NCBI GenBank assembly: GCA_049969715.1
Contig: JBMFOH010000048.1
Coordinates: 1 to 7,647 of the forward strand
Length of the DNA stretch: 7,647 nt
Reading direction: 5' to 3'
Source of the DNA: JBMFOH01 sp049969715 [NCBI: bacterium]
GTDB lineage: Bacteria > DUMJ01
The notes below the pieces were generated by a model that worked only from the letters and a program-made list of their open reading frames with translations, searched no databases and was not told where the DNA came from. Below, in pieces: positions 1-5,958 of the stretch (the stretch's first letter is position 1; each line of letters starts with the position of its first letter). The position numbers were made by a program, and so were the translations under genes.

Positions 1-6
1 TTAAGT

Positions 7-14
7 CACCTCCT
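7..14 (-). promoter_or_regulatory. Strong Shine-Dalgarno for a leftward gene outside the window
   Basis: Read on the minus strand the bases are AGGAGGTG, a near-perfect ribosome binding site. Only six more bases remain before the window edge, so the start codon of a leftward gene should fall right at or just beyond base 1. The gene itself is not visible and its product cannot be named. Confidence 0.6.
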
Positions 15-55
15 GGAAGTTTTTTATAAAATTATACTACAAGCTTCCAGGGGGT
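8..55. repeat. 12-bp inverted repeat around the leftward promoter
   Basis: ACCTCCTGGAAG (8-19) and CTTCCAGGGGGT (44-55) are inverted copies that match at 11 of 12 positions, separated by 24 bases that contain the leftward -10 box. The left arm includes the Shine-Dalgarno of the leftward gene. As DNA it could be a paired operator; in a longer leftward transcript it would fold into a hairpin hiding the ribosome binding site. Confidence 0.55.
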
Positions 56-59
56 AAAA
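31..59 (-). promoter_or_regulatory. Leftward promoter
   Basis: On the minus strand a perfect -10 box TATAAT occupies 36-31. A weak -35 candidate, TTTTAC, sits at 59-54 with a 17-base spacer. The start point would be near base 24, giving a very short leader before the ribosome binding site at 14-7. The -10 lies between the arms of the inverted repeat at 8-19 and 44-55. Confidence 0.5.
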
Positions 60-86
60 TTTTGATTACAGATCAGATACTTTTAT

Positions 87-116
87 TTGGGTTAAGCTTT
101 ATAAAGATGATATAAT
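87..116 (+). promoter_or_regulatory. Promoter of the glycosyltransferase gene
   Basis: An extended -10 box, TGA-TATAAT, ends at 116 (TATAAT 111-116). The best -35 is TTGGGT at 87-92 with an 18-base spacer, a weak match of the kind an extended -10 can compensate for. A short inverted repeat, AAAGAT (103-108) and ATCTTT (115-120), straddles the -10. Three TAGAGA copies (starting at 122, 132 and 144) fill the leader. Confidence 0.5.
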
Positions 117-156
117 CTTTCTAGAGAGTTTTAGAGATCAGAGTAGAGAGGGTAAT

Positions 157-1059
157 ATGAAGGTAAGCGTAATAATTCCAACTAGGAATAGATCGAAGAT
201 TGTTAGAGAATGTTTGAATCGTATACTCCTGCAGCGCTATTCTCCTTATGAAGTGATAGTTGTTGATGATGGAAGTGAAGATGATACATTGGATGTCTTA
301 AAAGATTTTTCTCGATTTGAAAACTTTAGATACATTTCTATTCCAGAAAGAAAGGGACCTGCCTTTTGTAGAAATCTAGGGGTAAAGGAAAGTACCGGAG
401 AGGTTCTCTTATTTATTGATAGTGACATATTCACCCTTTCTAATTTTATAGAGGAACATATAAATACTCATAAAGCCCATCGAGAGAAGATATTGGTTGT
501 GGGTCCAGTAATAGGTATCTCTAATCTAAATGAAAGCTTTCCTCAGAGGGGTTCTCTCCTTGATTTTTCTAATGCTTATTTTGCTTCTGGAAATGTATCT
601 TTATCCAAAGATCTCTTTCTCCAAGTTGGAGGGTTTGATGAACTCTTTAATGTCTATGGTTGGGAAGATATAGAGTTTGGATTTAAGCTGAAGAGGTTAG
701 GAGTAAGATCAGTAAAAAATTCCAATGCTGTTGGATATCACTATCAACCTCTGCCGAGTGTAGAGGAACTTGAGATGCTTAAGGAGAAAGAAAGGGAAAG
801 GGCTAAGACAGCTATATATCTCTATAAAAAGTATCATTCATTAGAAGTAAAGCTTATGATACAGCTTACTCCATTTCATAGGATACTTAATAATATTATT
901 ACCGGGTTTGGCTATATAAATGAAAAGAGGGTTATAGAGATCTTAAGGTCTAATAGAAGTTATAACTTTAAGCGCTTTGCTCTTACAGCCTTTCTTACTA
1001 ATGTATACTTAGAGGCATTAAAAAGGTGTACAGATTTTGGCCAAGGCACCTTGACATAG
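157..1059 (+). CDS. Family 2 glycosyltransferase (GT-A fold)
   Basis: The 300-residue product is a nucleotide-sugar-dependent glycosyltransferase of the GT2 superfamily, with an inverting GT-A fold, likely acting at the cytoplasmic face on a cell-surface glycan. The N-terminus has the family start VSVIIPTRNR (3-11), then VVDDGS (35-40) for nucleotide binding and the metal-binding DSD (88-90). The segment SGN..GGFDE..GWED (144-171) matches the galactosyltransferase C-terminal type domain, with E170/D171 as the catalytic-base region. H195 in GYHYQ is a likely metal ligand. The C-terminal 100 residues are helical and charged with no evident membrane span, so it is probably soluble or peripheral. 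A GAGGGT ribosome site (148-153) supports ATG at 157. It has its own promoter and no neighbouring sugar genes, so donor and acceptor cannot be inferred. Its last codons contain the -35 box of the tRNA promoter. Confidence 0.85.
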   Translation: MKVSVIIPTRNRSKIVRECLNRILLQRYSPYEVIVVDDGSEDDTLDVLKDFSRFENFRYISIPERKGPAFCRNLGVKESTGEVLLFIDSDIFTLSNFIEEHINTHKAHREKILVVGPVIGISNLNESFPQRGSLLDFSNAYFASGNVSLSKDLFLQVGGFDELFNVYGWEDIEFGFKLKRLGVRSVKNSNAVGYHYQPLPSVEELEMLKEKERERAKTAIYLYKKYHSLEVKLMIQLTPFHRILNNIITGFGYINEKRVIEILRSNRSYNFKRFALTAFLTNVYLEALKRCTDFGQGTLT

Positions 1060-1078
1060 TTTTGTTTCTTGTTATAAT
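1051..1078 (+). promoter_or_regulatory. Consensus promoter of tRNA-Leu
   Basis: TTGACA (1051-1056), a 16-base spacer and TATAAT (1073-1078) make a perfect sigma-70/sigma-A type promoter. Start would be near 1085, eight or so bases before the mature tRNA. The -35 box is the last two sense codons of the glycosyltransferase (TTG ACA TAG). A small palindrome, CAAGG-CA-CCTTG (1042-1053), overlaps the -35. Confidence 0.8.
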
Positions 1079-1092
1079 TAATAGTTGAAGGT

Positions 1093-1181
1093 GCCGGAAT
1101 GGCGGAATAGGTAGACGCTGCGGACTTAAAATCCGCTGAGCTTTACAGCTCATGCCGGTTCGACCCCGGCTTCCGGCACCA
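1093..1181 (+). tRNA. tRNA-Leu (anticodon UAA)
   Basis: A complete class II tRNA. Acceptor stem GCCGGAA (1093-1099) pairs with TTCCGGC (1171-1177), followed by discriminator A and an encoded CCA (1179-1181). The anticodon stem GCGGA/TCCGC (1120-1124, 1132-1136) encloses the loop CTTAAAA with anticodon TAA at 1127-1129, reading UUA and, by wobble, UUG. The long variable arm TGAGCT/AGCTCA (1137-1152) is typical of leucine tRNAs, and the T arm GCCGG-TTCGACC-CCGGC (1154-1170) is canonical. The three leader bases GGT (1090-1092) can pair with ACC (1178-1180), extending the acceptor helix in the precursor to ten pairs. No terminator hairpin follows. The 3' third overlaps, in antisense, the end of the nicotinate phosphoribosyltransferase gene. 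Confidence 0.97.
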
Positions 1182-2172
1182 ATTTATTTTGGAGTAATTT
1201 GAGTCTAGGATTAGGTATTATCCCTGGAATCCTTCCTCTCTTAGCAATTGGCTTTCCGTCTATCATTTTTAGATCTAGGGTCATTTCTATAGGAGAGGCA
1301 CTTGCTATGTAACTGCCGACGCCAAAGATATCTGCTCCAGCCTCTGAAAGGAGCCTTATCCTGGATGGGTTTAGTCCACCAGAGACAAATATCTTTACAT
1401 TTCCAAAACCTTCTTGGACAAGTCTTGTCTTTACCTCATAGACTAGATCTGGAGTTACTCCCCCTCTTTCTCCTGGGGTATCTAGCCTTACTCCATAGAG
1501 AGAGGCTCCAAACTCTCTTGCTACTCTTATAGCTTCTTCTGCCTCATCTTTAAATGTATCTATAAGAACTACCAATGGAATCTCTGGTAATGCATTGTGA
1601 AAGACTTTAGCTGCCTCTACTGTATCTCCTACTATTAATATTAGAGCATGAGGCATTGTTCCAGACGGCGTGATACCAACAAGCTCTGCTCCTAAAATAG
1701 AACTCACCCCATCTACCCCACCAACTGTAGCTGCCCTGTCCATAACTGAAGCTATAGCAGGATGAATGTGTCTAGCACCGAAAGAGAACACCATCTTTCC
1801 ATTACTTGCATCCTTACATTCTCTAGCTGCAGTTACCCAGGCGCTAGAGGATGAAAGAATACCTAGGATAGCAGTTTCGAATAGGCCAAATTCACCATAT
1901 GGTCCCTCTATTCTCATTACTACCTCTTTTTCATCAAATTCTTCTCCTTCTTCAAGACTATATATCCGAATGTTTTTATCTTTCAAAAGGTTCAGAACCT
2001 CTTCTACTCCTCCCAAGTAGGCTCTTTTTCTGGCGAATATCTCTCCTACAACATAGGTATTGAGTAATCCTATGGATTTTAATACTCTATATGTCCTTTC
2101 AAAATAAACGTCTGCCGTCTTTCCACTAAGTATTTCTTCCTCTGATGCAGAGAAAACTCTTCTTTTATCCAT
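1150..2172 (-). CDS. pncB: Nicotinate phosphoribosyltransferase, NAD salvage
   Basis: The 340-residue enzyme joins nicotinate to PRPP, giving nicotinate mononucleotide in the Preiss-Handler route to NAD. It is the short form of the family. Visible hallmarks are YFERT (23-27), PYGEFGLFET (91-100), FGARHIHP (131-138) with the likely catalytic histidine, SGTMPHA (170-176), the barrel loops VRLDTPGERGG (228-238) and SGG (264-266), and GVGSYI (284-289). It is last in the eight-gene operon and starts 2 nt after the upstream stop, with only a weak ribosome site, so it is probably translationally coupled. The family core ends near NPRLKLL (321-327). The remaining tail reads into the antisense of the tRNA-Leu gene: residues 332-340 (VPEAGVEPA) and the TGA stop all come from complementary tRNA bases. 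Confidence 0.9.
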   Translation of the reverse strand: MDKRRVFSASEEEILSGKTADVYFERTYRVLKSIGLLNTYVVGEIFARKRAYLGGVEEVLNLLKDKNIRIYSLEEGEEFDEKEVVMRIEGPYGEFGLFETAILGILSSSSAWVTAARECKDASNGKMVFSFGARHIHPAIASVMDRAATVGGVDGVSSILGAELVGITPSGTMPHALILIVGDTVEAAKVFHNALPEIPLVVLIDTFKDEAEEAIRVAREFGASLYGVRLDTPGERGGVTPDLVYEVKTRLVQEGFGNVKIFVSGGLNPSRIRLLSEAGADIFGVGSYIASASPIEMTLDLKMIDGKPIAKRGRIPGIIPNPRLKLLQNKLVPEAGVEPA

Positions 2173-2174
2173 AC

Positions 2175-2687
2175 TTATCTCTTTATGCCCTCCAGTATTA
2201 TGCCTAGTGCTTCCTTTATACCATTTCTTATTGCCTTACTAGATATGGTTGCCCCTGTTATAAGTTTGGTCTTATTTAATTCTTCTTGGTCTTTCCCGAT
2301 AAACTGTGAGAGGAAGGATTCCTTAGTAGCCCTTTCTCCTAATCCAGGGGTCTCATTATGAGAAATTATTCTTACTCCAGTAATCCTTCCGTCAGTATCA
2401 GCTCCTACAACCATATCTATAGGTCCTCCGTAACCCTTTACACTTAATGTAATAACACCTCCTATTATCTTTCCGTTATCTATCCCCAGACTTACCTCTT
2501 GACCCCTTACCTTTACATCTTTAAATTCGGTAGCCTGAGATAAGAGCTCCTTTTTTATTGCAAGTTTAGCATTTACCTGTTGTTGAACTATGATAGGCTC
2601 AGTAAGCTGATAAAAATAACCTAATGAGCCTGCTGCTAATAAGCATATAAAAGCTAGCAATAAAGCTGTTTTTAGATGTTCTTTCAT
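2175..2687 (-). CDS. Membrane-anchored FMN-binding protein, RnfG-like
   Basis: This 170-residue protein has one N-terminal membrane helix (about 7-26) followed by an FMN-binding domain facing outside, as in the RnfG and NqrC subunits of Rnf and Na+-NQR electron-transfer complexes. The domain shows GYGGPIDMVVG (86-95), the conserved HNETPGLGE (110-118) and TGATISSKA (144-152), in which T147 is the threonine to which FMN is normally joined through phosphate by ApbE. The usual aspartate three residues before the S/T-G-A-T is K141 here, so flavinylation may be altered. No other Rnf, Nqr or apbE gene lies in the window, so it is either an orphan electron carrier or separated from its complex. AAGGAGG six bases before ATG 2687 fixes the start; the gap to the rhomboid gene is 13 nt. 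Confidence 0.85.
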   Translation of the reverse strand: MKEHLKTALLLAFICLLAAGSLGYFYQLTEPIIVQQQVNAKLAIKKELLSQATEFKDVKVRGQEVSLGIDNGKIIGGVITLSVKGYGGPIDMVVGADTDGRITGVRIISHNETPGLGERATKESFLSQFIGKDQEELNKTKLITGATISSKAIRNGIKEALGIILEGIKR

Positions 2688-2700
2688 TTATTTCCTCCTT

Positions 2701-3396
2701 TTACCAACCATAGTATGGTCTATACCGTCTTCTATATCTTTTTCCTATGATAATTCCAGTAAGAAACCCTCCTATATGTGCCCACCATGCTATCCCTCCA
2801 GTTATATATGTCCTTGCTGCTAAACTTGCCACTCCATTTAAAGTTTGGGAGATAAACCAAAATCCTAGAAACAGAAAGGCAGGTATAGCAGTTATTTGGA
2901 GAAAGAACCCAAGTGGAAGTAAGGTCATTACCCTGGCTTCAGGGAAAATAACAAAATACGCCCCTAATACCCCTGAGATTGCCCCGCTTGCTCCTATGGT
3001 AGGAATAGTAGAAGACATATTGGTTACGATATGGGCAATGCTAGATGTGAATCCACATAGAAGATAGAAGATTAAGTACCTGAAATGTCCCATCCTATCT
3101 TCTACATTGTCTCCAAATATCCATAGATATAACATATTACTCAATATGTGGTACCATCCTCCATGGATGAATATTGCAGAGAAAAAAGGCCTTATTAATA
3201 AAAGGATATAAGAGGATTTAAAGCTAATTATTTCCTTTACTATCCTAGCCGGAACTATTCCATACTGCAAGATAAATCGCTGTAATCCGTTACCTAGGGA
3301 GATTTCATAGAAGAAGACTATAAAGTTTACTATTATTAAGAGTATGTTTATTATAGGAAACCTCCGAGAAGGGATATTATCCCTTAGTGGTATCAT
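2701..3396 (-). CDS. Rhomboid family intramembrane serine protease
   Basis: The 231-residue polytopic membrane protein cleaves substrates inside or next to the lipid bilayer. It opens with MIPLRDNIPSRRFPIIN, the typical start of this bacterial rhomboid group, which confirms the ATG even though the ribosome site is distant. H83-xxx-N87 in transmembrane segment 2 forms the oxyanion region, GASGA (135-139) carries the nucleophile S137, and AHIGGFLTG (206-214) carries the partner H207, so the catalytic dyad is intact. About six helices are visible (roughly 15-32, 68-94, 105-125, 133-150, 160-183, 203-218), and the tail is arginine- and tyrosine-rich. The gene overlaps the end of the DUF2007 gene by 20 nt. 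Substrates cannot be told from sequence; single-span membrane proteins of the same operon, such as the FMN-binding protein, are candidates by inference only. Confidence 0.92.
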   Translation of the reverse strand: MIPLRDNIPSRRFPIINILLIIVNFIVFFYEISLGNGLQRFILQYGIVPARIVKEIISFKSSYILLLIRPFFSAIFIHGGWYHILSNMLYLWIFGDNVEDRMGHFRYLIFYLLCGFTSSIAHIVTNMSSTIPTIGASGAISGVLGAYFVIFPEARVMTLLPLGFFLQITAIPAFLFLGFWFISQTLNGVASLAARTYITGGIAWWAHIGGFLTGIIIGKRYRRRYRPYYGW

Positions 3397-3628
3397 TGGT
3401 CGGTTCTTCCTCTATCTCCTTTAGTAGTCTCAATGCTTCTTCTTTTGATCCTGGATGGACCCATATATCTACAGGTCCACCTAATCCCATATAAGCCCTA
3501 TCCCAGTAAGGAGTTATAGAATCTGTTAATAGCACCTCTATACCATTACTCTCTAGGTAACTCTTTATTACATCTGCCTCCATCTCAGAGGAAGCCCCAC
3601 ATAGGTATGTAAATTCTTCTTCACTCAT
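3377..3628 (-). CDS. DUF2007 family small protein
   Basis: The 83-residue protein resembles the DUF2007 (putative signal-transducing protein) family. It has a first strand FTYLCGASS, a helix EMEADVIKSYLESNGI (15-30) in the family pattern, a second strand EVLLTDS, a glycine-rich turn MGLGGPVDIWVHP (47-59), then a helix with SKEEALRLLKEIEEE (61-75). This ferredoxin-like alpha-beta pattern resembles a small regulatory or binding domain; no enzymatic residues are evident and its role is unknown. It is cytoplasmic, with no signal or membrane segment. A GGAG site seven bases upstream supports ATG 3628. It overlaps the DUF3842 gene by 8 nt and the rhomboid gene by 20 nt, arguing for coupled translation. 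C10 is its only cysteine. I am fairly sure of the family and have no evidence for function. Confidence 0.75.
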   Translation of the reverse strand: MSEEEFTYLCGASSEMEADVIKSYLESNGIEVLLTDSITPYWDRAYMGLGGPVDIWVHPGSKEEALRLLKEIEEEPTNDTTKG

Positions 3629-4031
3629 TAGCTATCTCCTTTATTCTGTTTACTGCTAATTCTATTAGCCTATTCAATGGAGGAGAGGATTCTTCTATCA
3701 AGACAATGGTTGGATGAGATATCGGTATTAATACCTTTATAGCCTTACTTCTTACTATAGCTAATGCCATCTTAGGGGTAACTTCCCCCATAAGACCATT
3801 AGGAATTACTATCCCCCAGGGTCCAGCAATTATATCTGCCTCTTCAACCCCAACCCTTATTGCATTTTCACCTGTGGCCCCCCTTAGAGCCCCCGCCTTT
3901 AACATATTTCCAGTAGCAAAAGAGTTTGTCCCAATAGCTATAAGGCTTATATTCTCAAAGGTTTTAAGCCTAGCTATTAGCTCAGCCCCTAATCCTCCAC
4001 CTAGGCCATCTATCACTAAAATTTGCTTCAT
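3621..4031 (-). CDS. DUF3842 family protein
   Basis: The 136-residue protein fits the DUF3842 family of short Rossmann-like proteins known mainly from Clostridia and related anaerobes, with no assigned function. Landmarks are the nucleotide-loop-like VIDGLGGGLG (6-15), IAIGTNSFAT (31-40), MLKAGALRGATGENAI (43-58), ADIIAGPWGIVIPNGLMGEVTP (from 65 to 86) and the strand KVLIPISHP (99-107). The glycine-rich first loop suggests a nucleotide or cofactor ligand, which is inference. It begins two bases after the stop of the exported barrel gene (TAG-AT-ATG) and has no visible Shine-Dalgarno, so ribosomes finishing the upstream gene probably re-initiate here. It overlaps the next gene by 8 nt. There is no membrane or export signal, so it is cytosolic. 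Confidence 0.8.
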   Translation of the reverse strand: MKQILVIDGLGGGLGAELIARLKTFENISLIAIGTNSFATGNMLKAGALRGATGENAIRVGVEEADIIAGPWGIVIPNGLMGEVTPKMALAIVRSKAIKVLIPISHPTIVLIEESSPPLNRLIELAVNRIKEIANE

Positions 4032-4033
4032 AT

Positions 4034-4660
4034 CTACAGTGTGATGGAAGTGGAGATCTGTAAGGTTAACCCTCCATAATAGCTCATATCTATACTTACA
4101 GAGGGTAGTAGGTTAACTTTAAGTCCAAAGCCTATCTCTTGAGACTTCAGAAAGGTGACCAATTTTGTGCTATCGGTGATATTAAACTCTAAACCACCAA
4201 AGACACCATCATATATCCCACTCCCCAGTCCTATGTGTCCCCTAATATTACCTAATCCTTTAGAAATCACCAGATATAGAGAATTTGTTCCTAGGATATT
4301 TGACGTATCAAGTATACCACCGATAGCTACTCCTGGGAGGAGGGTTCTTTCTGATATAAGAGAGACCTTCCCATGGAGAATTAGACCTGAAGCCTCCAAA
4401 CCATTCCATTCTATTGTAGTATCTGTTACTCCAATCTCTAATCCGTCTCCAATTCCTAAGATAAATGGGACCCTAATTAAGGTTGTAGTTCCATCAGAAG
4501 AGACGACTATATTTGGGGCCGTTCCTATTCCAAATCCTAAGACGTCAGCCGTCGGGATCTCCATCACTCCTGTTGGTCCCCAGTTAGATATCGAACTTGC
4601 ATTAGCTATCCCACAAGATACTAGAAGTAAGAAGATAGTTAAAACAATCTTAGACCTCAT
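4034..4660 (-). CDS. Exported YjbH-like beta-barrel or lipoprotein
   Basis: I place the start at ATG 4660 (208 residues) rather than upstream ATGs: GGAGGT lies six bases before it and ATG overlaps the scfB stop as ATGA. The N-terminus MRSK plus a hydrophobic run is a signal peptide. Two cleavages are possible, ANA-S (after residue 21) or a lipobox LVSC with C16 as lipidated residue. The mature start WGPTGVMEIPTADVLGFG (26-43) resembles the G-x-T-G-x-x-x-x-P-T-A beginning of YjbH-type outer-membrane proteins. The rest is alternating amphipathic strands and glycine turns, ending in LTLQISTSITL, compatible with a small 8-12 strand barrel. Full-length YjbH proteins are much longer. If it is a true barrel, the organism has an outer membrane. 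Function is unknown; its position directly after the SCIFF maturase could mean a role in peptide export or sensing. Confidence 0.6.
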   Translation of the reverse strand: MRSKIVLTIFLLLVSCGIANASSISNWGPTGVMEIPTADVLGFGIGTAPNIVVSSDGTTTLIRVPFILGIGDGLEIGVTDTTIEWNGLEASGLILHGKVSLISERTLLPGVAIGGILDTSNILGTNSLYLVISKGLGNIRGHIGLGSGIYDGVFGGLEFNITDSTKLVTFLKSQEIGFGLKVNLLPSVSIDMSYYGGLTLQISTSITL

Positions 4661-5958
4661 ACACATACCTCCAATTTCTTTGTCTTTAACCATAAGGCAT
4701 ATTCTATTCTTAATTTCTGGAGCTCACATCCTAACCTGTATGGAGAGTAGATATCTTTGTTTATTATATAGTTATTAGCATGACAGCCCCCTCCACAGAG
4801 GTATCTAGCCCAACAGTCTTTACAGTCAGGTTTATTGTTTATTGTATTTACGGCTTTGAATTCTTCTCTCATATCCAAGTTTAAGTTCATATCTTTTACA
4901 TTACCAAGTCTAAAGGAGTCGTATCCGACAAATTGGTGACAAGGATATATATCACCGTTTGGAGTGACTGCCAGATATTCTACCCCTGCTCCACAGCCAC
5001 GTGCCAGTCTGGGTAGACATGCTCCATCATTTAAAGGTAGCTCAAAATGGAAGAACTTTACATCCTTCTTCAGACATTCTTCTGCTATACTTTCGTACTC
5101 TTTTCTCAATATTGGTAGATGCTCTTCTTTAATAGAAAGATCAGGATCTTTAGTAACTACTGGTTCTAAAGATATGTACTTGAATCCGAAAGACATTAAC
5201 TCTTTAAAACTTTCAGAAAAATTTAATGTCTTTTGAGTATATGTTCCTCTTATATAGTATCCGCCATCGCTTCTTCTCTCGGCTAACCTTTGAGCATTAG
5301 GGAGTATATAATCGAATGTTCCTTTTCCAGTGACAGTGTGTCTTAGGCGATCGTGGATATTCTTTCCTCCGTCAAGGCTCAGTACTATACTTATATCTAA
5401 ATCATCTAGGATATTCAAGGTGTCTTCATCTAATAGTAAGCCATTAGTAGTAAGATTGATTCTTAGGTTCTTATTATATTTTATTGCCCTCTCTCTTGCA
5501 TATGCCCCAGATTTTTTTACTGTCTCTAAATTCAGAAGGGGTTCACCTCCAAAGAAGTCTATCTCTATATTTTTTACATCCCTAGAAGATTCAAGCAGAA
5601 AGTCTACTGCTTTATAAGCTATCTCGGGAGTCATTAGGGAATTACTAGTAGAAGAAAAATTGTGGCTAGCAAAACAGTAGTCACAAGACATGTTACAACT
5701 ATGTGAAACATTGAGACATAGGGACTTAACAGTGAGCTCTCCTACATCTTCTGGATAAAAATCTGGAACGGCAGTTAATACCTCATTTAATTCCTCAAGT
5801 ATTTCTGCAGATTCCCCTTTAGGTTTTTTCCCGCTGAGGATATCACCTATAACTTCGTAACTCTCTCTATCAAGCTGATAGAGAGAGCCAAGGGAGTGGA
5901 AGAGGAAATATTCTCCTCTAATACTAAATAGATGCCAGTCTTTTTTTACCAAGTCCAT
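4657..5958 (-). CDS. scfB: SCIFF peptide maturase, radical SAM/SPASM enzyme
   Basis: The 433-residue enzyme uses a radical SAM cluster to form Cys-to-Thr thioether links in the SCIFF precursor encoded just upstream. An N-terminal RRE-like region (about 8-45, SIRGEYFLFHSLGSLYQL...) should bind the leader peptide. The radical SAM cluster motif is C88-xxx-C92-xx-C95 (CNMSCDYC), followed by the SAM-binding GGEP (137-140). The SPASM domain supplies C322, C340, C379, C382, C388, C392 and C411 for two auxiliary 4Fe-4S clusters, with C314 as an additional cysteine. Length and motif order agree with characterised SCIFF maturases such as CteB. The start ATG 5958 lies inside the end of scfA (13-nt overlap) with only AGGA two bases upstream, so coupling to scfA is likely. 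Oxygen-sensitive clusters imply an anaerobic host. Confidence 0.92.
   Translation of the reverse strand: MDLVKKDWHLFSIRGEYFLFHSLGSLYQLDRESYEVIGDILSGKKPKGESAEILEELNEVLTAVPDFYPEDVGELTVKSLCLNVSHSCNMSCDYCFASHNFSSTSNSLMTPEIAYKAVDFLLESSRDVKNIEIDFFGGEPLLNLETVKKSGAYARERAIKYNKNLRINLTTNGLLLDEDTLNILDDLDISIVLSLDGGKNIHDRLRHTVTGKGTFDYILPNAQRLAERRSDGGYYIRGTYTQKTLNFSESFKELMSFGFKYISLEPVVTKDPDLSIKEEHLPILRKEYESIAEECLKKDVKFFHFELPLNDGACLPRLARGCGAGVEYLAVTPNGDIYPCHQFVGYDSFRLGNVKDMNLNLDMREEFKAVNTINNKPDCKDCWARYLCGGGCHANNYIINKDIYSPYRLGCELQKLRIEYALWLKTKKLEVCV
4667..4672 (-). promoter_or_regulatory. Shine-Dalgarno deciding the barrel-protein start
   Basis: GGAGGT on the minus strand, inside the last codons of scfB. It is six bases from ATG 4660 but directly abuts ATG 4666 and lies downstream of ATG 4693, so translation most likely begins at 4660, giving a protein that starts with its signal peptide. 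Confidence 0.75.

Noticed and set aside
122-150. Three TAGAGA copies 10-12 bases apart in the glycosyltransferase leader.
   Set aside because: Short, purine-rich and close to what base composition gives; noted in the promoter entry but not enough for an operator call.
1093-1181. tRNA-Leu 3' end as an integration (att) site.
   Set aside because: No repeat of the tRNA 3' end and no integrase is next to it; the only integrase-like fragment is more than 6 kb away.
1766-2020. Plus-strand frames antisense to pncB, here and at 1302-1532.
   Set aside because: Low-complexity Leu/Ser/Pro translations opposite a clearly conserved enzyme; no start signals.
4661-4693. Upstream ATG starts (4693, 4666) for the barrel protein.
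   Set aside because: They would put charged residues before the signal peptide and do not have correctly spaced ribosome sites; ATG 4660 has GGAGGT six bases away and the ATGA overlap.
4155-4778. A 207-codon plus-strand frame, the longest one opposite the operon.
   Set aside because: It is complementary to the barrel gene and the scfB end, is proline- and serine-rich with no domain pattern, and lacks a ribosome site.
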